From: Antedon mediterranea
Taxonomy: Eukaryota; Echinodermata; Crinoidea; Comatulida; Antedonidae
NCBI RefSeq assembly: GCF_964355755.1
Contig: NC_092680.1
Span: 5,993,001-6,057,000, forward strand
Direction: 5' to 3'
Length of the DNA stretch: 64,000 nt
Shown here: in pieces, positions 55,201 through 64,000 of the stretch
How positions within the stretch are numbered: the stretch's first letter is position 1
Layout of the letters: every line of letters starts with the position of its first letter
The notes under the pieces: generated by a model
What the model was told of the DNA's origin: nothing
Databases searched by the model: none
The model's input: the letters and a program-made list of their open reading frames with translations, nothing else
Program-made: the position numbers and the translations under genes

Positions 55201-58200
55201 TAATATTGGCAACTGTGTGAAAAGGATGTTAGTGAAAATTGAAAGACGATTACATTTGTTGAGTGTTGCTGAACATTTCATTGCTGAATACGTATTATGA
55301 AGATTATCGAATGCTATGCTTCATCAAGACAAACGTCAAAATAGACAGGTATACCAACCCTATTACAGTATTATCCGATATTGATTGATAATTGATATTG
55401 ATTGATTGATAATAAATAATCGATAATTTCACAAGTATACTACTAATTCTACATCAGGAAATTAATAATCTTGTATGATTTTTGGTATTAAATTCAGTAT
55501 ATTCATTCAACACACTCTTTATTTTCCATTCTCAAAAAGAGAAAATGAAGCCAAAACCAAAAAAAAAAGTATTAAAATAAGTTAATATTCACATTAAAAA
55601 TTCATTTGCATTGTTATAAATTCATGTTTAAAAAAAATATAATTTCAACCAATTTTCGATTTTAATCGTTATTAGATGATAAAAATCTGAAACTGTTTAG
55701 AAATATAACTCGTTTTTTATATAAAAAAAATTATCATTCATTTAACCAAAATAACCATTGATCAGGATACGAGTAAATATTAACTCGAATGAAATGACAA
55801 CCATTAATTGTTTGTTCCATCCTTTTAGAACAAGTCAAGAATGATCATCATTATATTCATAGTTGAGTTGAAAAATCCCATTGATTAGAGTTATTTTGAG
55901 GTTAGAAACACCCAAATCTATAGATTTTGATCTTTCTCAATGCATTATTTGAATCGTGAATGACGATCACAAGATGAGATACAAAGATGGCTATGAATGA
56001 TATTCATACTGCTAATAAATAGCTTTTTCAATCCGCAAAACTGATTTTTTAACATGTTTTTGTAGTATTCTGTGCAATATTACAATAGGTATTGTCTGTA
56101 TTCCAGACTTGGTCGTCACACTGCAGTTGTCTCTTTTACGCAAGGCCATTGCTTTTGATAAAAATTATCTTTGATTTCTCTTGTGTTCGTTAATCTTTGT
56201 TTAGTTCTCATGTCTTTCATGGTTCAGTGGATAAGTAATCCTATCTTAATCGGCTAACCTATTCAATTGTATTCTTTTGAAACTGTGGCTTTTTAAAAGT
56301 TTACCTTTTCTTATTATATTGTATATGTAAAACTAAAACCTTGATTTTTGGATTTAGTTTATCCCGTGATAAATACCAATGAAATGAAATAAACATACCA
56401 TACATATTTCCTTAATTATAAAAAAAAATGTTAGATTTAAATGAAATATTAATGTTTCTTTAAAAGAATTATATTTAATACTATCAATGATACATTTCTA
56501 TTCTAGTTTAGTATACATTTGGTATATTATTATGTAAGTGAAAATTGGACCAGAGAGGAAGTATTACAAAAGAAACGTTATTCTCCTCCACAGAGGCTTT
56601 TAAGGGATATACTGTACTTAAGTCGTGTCTGAAATAATGTTGAAAATATATTTATTTTCTACAAAGTATTAATAAAATATATTTTCATTTTTATTACAAT
56701 CATACATGTAGTATATTTTGTATTGAATTGAAGATACTTTTTGAATTCTAATATCCTTCAGAATGCCATACAAATCACCAACCAGTTGTAATTTTGAAAT
56801 CAACATTTGTAGATAGTAGAAACGAGGTTTTCTCATTAAAATTGCAATACAGACTGTCGCTTTTTTTAATGTATGTTCATTTACACTGTGCGCCACATAG
56901 ACATTATTCGACAGTGAATATCATGCGTAATTAACGTTAGTATGACATACCAAAAGAAACGCTGCGAAACACGCCATCAGAAATGATCGCAGGTTCAAGG
57001 TTATCGCTTTCTGATTATGAACATTTCTTTTGAATTATCGTCATCAATTTTTAACGTGAGAAGACCACATGCTCGTTTCAAATCGTAGTGCCATTAATGT
57101 TTTTTCTTCTTGTGTCTTTCTGATTAGTTTTGAAATTTGTTATTTCGGAATAAAAACATTTTAAATTAAAATCAGTTTTAAATAAATAAAATTTCTGATT
57201 AATTTTACTATTCATTTGACAGAACATACTGATGTTTTGTGATGAAATATTTTTACATAATTTTTGATATATAATATATAATTTACAACTCGCAAAGAAA
57301 TAAAAAGAAACATCTATATTTTGTTAAACATGAGTAAGTTTAGTTTGAATTATCATTAAATTTGCCAATATATGTCTGTAAATTCCAACTGAGGTTTTAT
57401 AAGTTTATAATATGAATGTCATATAAATCATTTTGCAATACACTGTACATTCTATTAATACATTCAATTCAATTTAAAAAATAACATTTATTTACATGCT
57501 TTTACCACCATAAAACAACAGTAATAGAAACAAAATAAATCGGTCAAAAAGACGATAGATTTCTTAATAAAAAAGCAAAACTTCAATTTATTATTTAAAA
57601 TTGAGAAACTGAATAAAATAATGCAGTGAAGGAAGGGAAATGCCCGAGAAGATAAGAACCTTGTTTTGGGTCAGTCTGTCATATCCAAAGAACATTAGTG
57701 TTGTTCTATAATGTTTTTAATGTAATTGATAATATATTTGCCTTTTATAATAAATTTAATCTTATTTTGATCTAAATACAAACATACACTTAAATCCATA
57801 AACATGCAATTTGCTTTTCAAGTGGACTGTTGATGTGAAGGACTGCTCAAGTGTAAGAACATAGTACCATATAATAAAAAGCATGTTATACTAATCCCCC
57901 ATCTGTAAGTGAGCCACGTTCTCTATTGCGAGGTTAGAACACTTCGTAATATATGCAAGTCAATGATGTGGAAATATTACTTTTTGACAGCCTCATATCA
58001 TTAGTAAATGACATATTTTCTTGCAAATGCGTCATGCATTGAGAATTTAAGTCAGAAACTTGAGGAAGGCGTATTCAAATTACGTAAAATATGCTTTTCG
58101 GATTTGCCGACAAATGTTGATTTCCATATAAAACATACTGTTTATTTTAACAAATTCTAAACCACCCAGTGATATACAGAATATTAATTAATTTTGACAA

Positions 58201-60660
58201 GATAAAGATGAGGAATCTGAATGTGAAAAAGCCACCCCAACTGTTTTGTAATATTGTATTATAAATTCAATGGAAAATTATTGAAAAAAAAATTACAAAC
58301 TGGCTGTATTTTGTTGGAGATATAAATAAATCAAAATGATAAAGTAAAGCAGAAAGAAAGAAAGTTGTGAACTTTTGGAAAATGCTATTTCTTCGTTTGT
58401 CAGGTATTCAGAGAGAAGGAGCTGTCTGAGTAGATTATATATGTATAAAATAATATATTTTATTAAAGTATTTTGAGTGCCGAAAATCAAGTATGGTGGC
58501 TAATTATACTTGCAATTCGTGCTGGGTCACTAGTTTCCTCAAAGTGTTTAGGTTATGTTACAGCAATTTTCATTTAATTATGTTTAAAATGGCCAAACAC
58601 ACATTTGCAATTGTCACATATCAGGTCACAGAGAGGTCAGATCCCTCCCATCCTTAGGACCAGTATCAACTATTATTGAATAATAACCCTAAATAATATA
58701 TATACAGCACTTTTAAGAACATTCAGAATTGAATGAAATGTGTGTGAACGTGATGAAAATTATTTTTGATTATATATTGTAAGGTAACAAAATTAAAGAT
58801 TATTAAGCGTGAACCCTACCCCTCTTACCACCATTTTCCCCTCCCCTACTCTGGATCTGTGACTGTTGCTATGTAAATTAGCCATTCATGCAAATGTCAC
58901 CATAGTTTTCCTCTCATATTATATGTTTGCATAAATTTGCTGAAGTGTAATAGCTTGGTAAGTTTGAATTGCATGGATGCAATCAGAAACTGATGAGGAT
59001 TTGATAGTATAGCAATTTCAGTGTTGTGAATAATTTATCAAAAGTAGGGATGATATTAAAAGTAATAGATATTCTAGATTGTCTTGACAATCAAACTCGA
59101 TAGATAGTTTAATAGACGTTTAACATAATAGGATATTTGTAGAATATTGTATGTAAGTTATTGTTGGGGAAATTTGTCTTTAAATGTTTTTTTTTAAATT
59201 TTATTTACTTATTTCTATGAAATTTACAGTGTGAAAGTGAAATATATTTTCCCAGTTATTTACTTAGTCCGGGATATATCTGAACTTATATAGATAAACT
59301 CCTTCAAAAATGAGATTGGTAGATCAAGGTTTGATCTTTGTCAATTTTTAATAATAATTGTCTTTTAAATTAATACAAAATTATATCTATGGTATTGTTG
59401 ATTCGTTTCTGCGTTTTTGTCAAAAGTAGTGTCTTATCTGTGTTTGTTTTCCCACTGAATATAGTAAAATCTTATCATTTTTGGGACTTGTCCTGGTGGT
59501 CATAGTAAAACTTACACAGAATCACTGTTGACTCAACAACTCACAGTCCACAACATTGTACCAGTTGGTTCTATATCTATTTAAAAAAAATATATAATAT
59601 TTTTTAAAAATATAATAATATAAATTGTATTAATATTCAAAGGGTCACCATTTTGTTCATTTTCTTCTTTTCCAAGTTAGAATATAATTCTTAACTACCA
59701 TCAATCCCAATATGCATCAATCATTTTCATGTTATACATTTTCATCAACGTTAAGCTGACAGAAAACGATATTGGTGCGTAAGATCATTGAATATGGAAG
59801 AACGATAACTCACTGAAAGACTACGCTAGACACTGGCGCAGAATTCCAATTAGATACAGCGCCATGATAAACTGCTTAACTGCGATCAGTTTGGAATTAT
59901 TGAAGATTAGCAAATGAGCAAAATAATATGTATGAAGACTTAAACCTTTCAATAACCATTCATTTTAGACTAGTATTTAATATTAAGTGTTAATATAATT
60001 AGTTTTAAAATTATTTTATGTTTTATATTTTATTTAAGAAATTCTCATTAAAACAAAATGCAATATATAAATGACAAGACACCATAAAAAACAAAGAGAA
60101 CATCTGGATAACCCCCTTAATCTAGAAAGTTTGTTTCTAAAAGGTTCTTAAAAATAAATAATAAAAATTAAGAACAAACTGTTTCTTAGTTGAAGACTGT
60201 TACTCATTTGATAGTCATGTTACTTGGACAGAAGCATAAATCAGGTCATTTTTTATCTGATCTAGATGTATGATATGATGTCAAATATTGTCATTTTCAA
60301 TCCAGAAACGGATTTTAAATAATGGTCTTGCAGATGGAGACCTTAATAGACCTTTTAAATTTGTAATAAAACCAATTTCTGTTGACAAAAATTACTTTAA
60401 AAATAGTTTTATAGCCAATAGAAATAGGCGCTAAATATATTTATTTAGGTATTTAACTTTGACTAATTTAAACAATAATACTAGAAAACCAAGAGTTTAT
60501 GGCACTAGCAGATACACTTTTAAGCTTGACACATATTATGCATATTGTCAATATTGGTCCTTGGGTATAATTATAGAGGTCAATTATGCACAACATAAAA
60601 TAAACATAAAAAATTAAATGAATAAGTTGGGGTTTGTATAGCGCGGCAGTGTGCATTGTT
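52211..60660. other. Long gene-free AT-rich region
   Basis: Very AT-rich. Repeats recognised are the ACCCCCTACTC-type segment near 54300-54440 and R1 copy 3 (58275-58420). No coding exon, tRNA or rRNA seen. Confidence 0.5.
58275..58420 (+). repeat. Dispersed repeat R1, copy 3 (diverged)
   Basis: ATTATTGAAAAA, TTGGAGATATAAATAAATC, AAAATGATAAAGTAAAGCAG, AACTTTTGGAAAATGCTATT and CTTCGTTTGTCAGG align in order with the copy at 6275-6440, with more substitutions. Confidence 0.5.
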
Positions 60661-60664
60661 TCTC

Positions 60665-62060
60665 CTTCTTATATTATTACTCCTATTCATGTTGAATGTT
60701 ACTGCAACATTCTAGTAGCTCTTTCTTTCCCATCTTTTGCTTATTATTCTTCTTCTTACTTCTTCTACAGATGAGGTTTAGTGTTGTTACTGCAACTTAT
60801 TAGCTCTTTCTTTCCCATCTTTTGCTTATTATTCTTCTTACTTCTTCTACAGATGAGTTTGATAGTGTTGTTGCTGCAACTTCTTAGCTCTTTCTTTCCC
60901 ATCTTTTGCTTATTATTCTTCTTACTTCTTCTACAGATGAGTTTGATAGTGTTGTTGCTGCAACTTCTTAGCTGTTTCTTTCCCATCTTTTGCTTATTTA
61001 TTCTTCTTCTTACTTCTTCTACAGATGAGTTTAATAGTGTTGTTGCTGCAACTTCTTAGCTGTTTCTTTCCCATCTTTTGCGTATTTATTATTCTTCTTG
61101 CTTCTTCTACAGATGAGTTTAATAGTGTTGTTGCTGCAACTTCTTAGCTGGTTCTTCTCCATCTTTGCTTATTCTTTTTCTACAGATGAGTTTGATAGTG
61201 TTGTTGCTGCAACTTCTTAGCTGTTTCTTTCCCATCTTTTGCTTATTTATTCTTCTTCTTACTTCTTCTACAGATGAGGTTAATAGTGTTGTTGCTGCAA
61301 CTTCTTAGCTGTTTCTTTCCCATCTTTTGCTTATTTATTCTTCTTCTTACTTTTTCTACAGATGAGTTTAATAGTGTTGTTACTGCAACTTCTTAGCTGA
61401 TTCTTCTCCATCTTTGCTTATTTTTCTACAGATGAGTTTGATAGTGTTGTTGCTGCAACTTCTTAGCTGGTTCTTCTCCATCTTTGCTTATTTTTCTACA
61501 GATGAGTTTGATAGTGTTGTTGCTGCAACTTCTTTGCTGTTTCTTTCCCATCTTTTGCTTATTCTTCTTCTTCTTACTTCTTCTACAGATGAGGTTTAGT
61601 GTTGTTACTGCAACTTATTAGCTGGTTCTTTTCCATCTTTGCTTATTTTTCTACAGATGAGTTTGATAGTGTTGTTGCTGCAACTTCTTTGCTATTTCTT
61701 TCCCATTTTTGCTTATTAGTCGCGTGGACGCTACTCTATAGTTCACTATGTCGGTCTGTCTGTCGGTCCGGTATCACTATGCGTTTTAGCACGCGACTTA
61801 TGGCTGTTGGCCTTGTTATTCTTCTTAATTTTTCTACAGATGAGGTTAAAAGTGTTGTTACTGCAACTTCTTAGCTGGTTCTTCTCCATCTTTGCTTATT
61901 TTTCTACAGATGAGTTTGATAGTGTTGTTGCTGCAACTTCTTAGCTGTCTGGTCCTTCTCCATCTTTGCTTATTTTTCTACAGATGAGTTTGATATTTGT
62001 AGCTGTTATTTCTTAGCTTTTTCTTTATATACTGCTTATTCTTCTTCTACGGATGAGTTT
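60665..62060 (+). repeat. Tandem array of ~70-100-bp units carrying splice-acceptor-like sequence
   Basis: About 16 units share TTCTTCTTACTTCTTCTACAG then ATGAGTTTGATAGTGTTG, TTGCTGCAACTTCTTAGCTG and (in most) TTTCTTTCCCATCTTTTGC. Two unit types alternate: long (CTTTCCCATCTTTTGC) and short (TTCTCCATCTTTGC, about 70 bp). Each contains a pyrimidine tract followed by CAG. A foreign insert interrupts it at about 61716-61815. Confidence 0.92.
61719..61797. mobile_element. Small insert with 8-bp inverted termini inside the array
   Basis: GTCGCGTG at 61719-61726 and CACGCGAC at 61790-61797 are perfect inverted ends, flanked on both sides by TTA. The interior (GTCGGTCTGTCTGTCGGTCC) is unrelated to the array and GC-richer. 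About 15 further bases (TGGCTGTTGGCCTTG) on the right are also foreign, so the true boundary is uncertain. Confidence 0.45.
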
Positions 62061-64000
62061 GATAAGTTTGTTGCTCATCTTAGCTATTTCTTCTCTATTG
62101 CATTGCATATTGAGTTGTTGTTTCTATAGAAAAAAACTGCAGATTTTCACTTAATAAAGTATATAAATAATAACTATTATTTATTTAAAATTTGAAAAAA
62201 GATGTCTTTTACTACACTCTAATACAAAAAATATTATGTTTCGACACCATCAAAGTCACTGTCATTTTTACAACTCACTAAATTGTTATTTATACTAAAT
62301 AAAATCATCTACATATTAGTTAAAGACAAGTTTTTTCAATAAGATACAAACAATATGATATATAATGATTCACAATTTTTAACTTTAACTTAAAATACTT
62401 ACAAATTTAAAATCTGAGATGATCCCCCCTTATAGTTCTTACTACAATATTTTTCTGTATAATTCACTACTGGAGATAAGAATCTGTCCCTTATTGGCCT
62501 CTTGTTCATGTTGGTTGCAGCTATTGTACCTGGGCTAGGAAACGATGATTTGTACAAGTTTCTAAGTTTATCCCCAGCAGTACATACAGTGTGCAATACC
62601 ATTATGGTAATGCAGAGTTTATGTGCGCCACTGTGATAGCCAGAATATTTACATTATTAAATGTTTTAGATTTTGCATTGAATGAATACTATAATGTAAT
62701 TGAAAATATGTTTTAGATTCTGTTTATAAATAATAAATTTGATAAAATTTTAACTTTAAAAGGTTATTCCAGAATTATTATATTATACAGTTATTTTCAG
62801 TCATATATAAATAATATTTTTAGAAATATAAATATAAATTTGAATTGAAAATTTACTCAAATACTTGTTTTACATGTATTATCTGAACAAATATATTGTT
62901 CCCTTTGTATGTCGGTCAACCCCACCCCAACCTCTCCTCCACAAATTCTAATTCCTTCCCTATTGTATTCAATTTCTATATTCTGTAAATCTTCAAACCT
63001 ATAAATGATCAATATATTTTACTACAGTACAATTATACATAATATAAACAAAATTGATAGATCTGGTATTGATTAAAACAATAGTATTTTTAATTTACTT
63101 AGTAATTTTTAAGAACATTACTAAAACAGACTACCACAAGATATATTCATTTCTTATTAATTTTCAAGTTATTAATTACTGAATTATTATTTGTATCTTA
63201 AAGGCCTAATTAACTTTGTCTTTTATGTCTGTCTAATAAATTCATGGACGACAATGCAAATATGACTTAGATATTAATGATTGATTGGAGAAGAAATATT
63301 AAATTATGCATATCATATGATTTTTATAGTAATTTTATATCAATAGGTATATTTAAACATTTTTATTCATTAAATAATACTACTGTATGTAATTGGTATA
63401 TTGATTTATTGTTCTGATTAGCGACTTAGTTTATATTGTGTGTTTATACGTTTAACAAATTGAAACAATGAATGATATATTGTTATTAACTACTAATGAT
63501 TTTTTAAATATTAAATTTAATATTATACCATTAATATTTTATTTTTACTATGAATTTAAGCTCATTTATGGTATTAAAAATCTTTAAAATATTTAAAATG
63601 CATTTATATTATAGATATTAAAATTACTTAATTTTGTAATTTTAACAAATTATATATAATTCTATTTTAGATTAACTTATTCATATTAAAATCAATTACA
63701 TATTTTCCACATTACTGTTAGTTTTTATATCATCAGGATAAAACAGTATGTGCTTTCATGAAACCATACCAAAAACATGAGGCCTGTGTATCTAAATGAA
63801 ATATTAAACGATATTTAATTAGAAGAAGTGATCTGTGTGAAATACTTATTTTTCACAAAAAATTGGTCTAAAGAAATATATTTCTGTTTTGAAATTGTTG
63901 ACTTTTAATGAAATCATTGTCTGAGTTTGGCCTATCTTCAGAACAGTGCAAACTTTTTCTCTGTGGATAATAATGAAGATATACGACCAACTATCAATGA
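62061..64000. other. AT-rich right end of the window
   Basis: Nothing recognised except a moderately GC-richer open stretch on the minus strand at 62602-62399. The remainder is very AT-rich. Confidence 0.5.
62399..62602 (-). CDS. Possible exon or short hypothetical ORF, unrecognised
   Basis: The minus-strand frame starts with ATG at 62602 (MVLHTVCTAGDKLRNLYKSS) and stays open for 67 codons. It includes SFPSPGTIAATNMNKRPIRD and YCSKNYKGGSSQIL. A strong donor-like GTAAGTATTT lies at its end near 62405. Codon composition is less AT-driven than neighbouring frames. No family is recognised and no partner exon is seen, so it may be a repeat fragment. Confidence 0.2.
   Translation of the reverse strand: MVLHTVCTAGDKLRNLYKSSFPSPGTIAATNMNKRPIRDRFLSPVVNYTEKYCSKNYKGGSSQILNL

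Noticed and set aside
60765-61874. Leu/Phe-rich frames that look like membrane proteins
   Set aside because: Generated by pyrimidine-rich tandem units. No conserved frame and no family resemblance.

Overview
The window is AT-rich animal (bilaterian) nuclear DNA. Genes are split by many GT-AG introns, no operons or bacterial signals are visible, and the space between exons is packed with degenerate transposons and satellites. The three genes are metazoan. I infer a marine invertebrate deuterostome, possibly an echinoderm relative, from the protein resemblance to human and spinster-type proteins and from the abundance of TAGGCCTA-type motifs. The species cannot be fixed from sequence alone.

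Three protein-coding genes are supported. (1) 1307-9851, plus strand: the last seven coding exons of an X11/Mint (APBA) adaptor, covering the end of the PTB domain, two PDZ domains and the C-terminal PVYI tail. The 5' part lies left of the window. (2) 22009-15085, minus strand: a complete ten-exon Spinster-like major facilitator transporter of 514 residues, with one GC-AG intron. It is tail-to-tail with the APBA gene. (3) 22879-25713, plus strand: four exons of mitochondrial methylmalonyl-CoA epimerase (MCEE), head-to-head with the spinster gene across about 870 bp. Its C-terminal coding exon(s) were not found in the remaining 38 kb. The genes are not functionally linked in any obvious way: a synaptic/trafficking adaptor, a membrane carrier and an enzyme of propionyl-CoA catabolism.

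The rest is introns and a gene-poor 38-kb right half (25.7-64 kb). I see: a MITE family with eight copies, two of them in introns of the APBA gene and some nested in a SINE; a second fold-back MITE with three copies; a third fold-back element; a probable solo LTR with near-matching 5-bp duplications; several tRNA-derived SINEs; remnants of at least three non-LTR retrotransposons and one Gypsy-like gag; and large tandem arrays (30 bp at 14.2 kb, 46 bp at 29.2 kb, about 19 bp at 38.3 kb, about 15 bp at 43.9-45.8 kb, 30 bp at 48.6 kb, about 70-100 bp at 60.7-62.0 kb). Long open frames inside these arrays are artefacts of unit lengths divisible by three.

I found no novel gene system. The most useful observations are the GC-AG intron, the missing MCEE 3' end, the nested and inverted MITEs, the solo LTR, and a tandem array whose every unit carries a splice-acceptor-like sequence.
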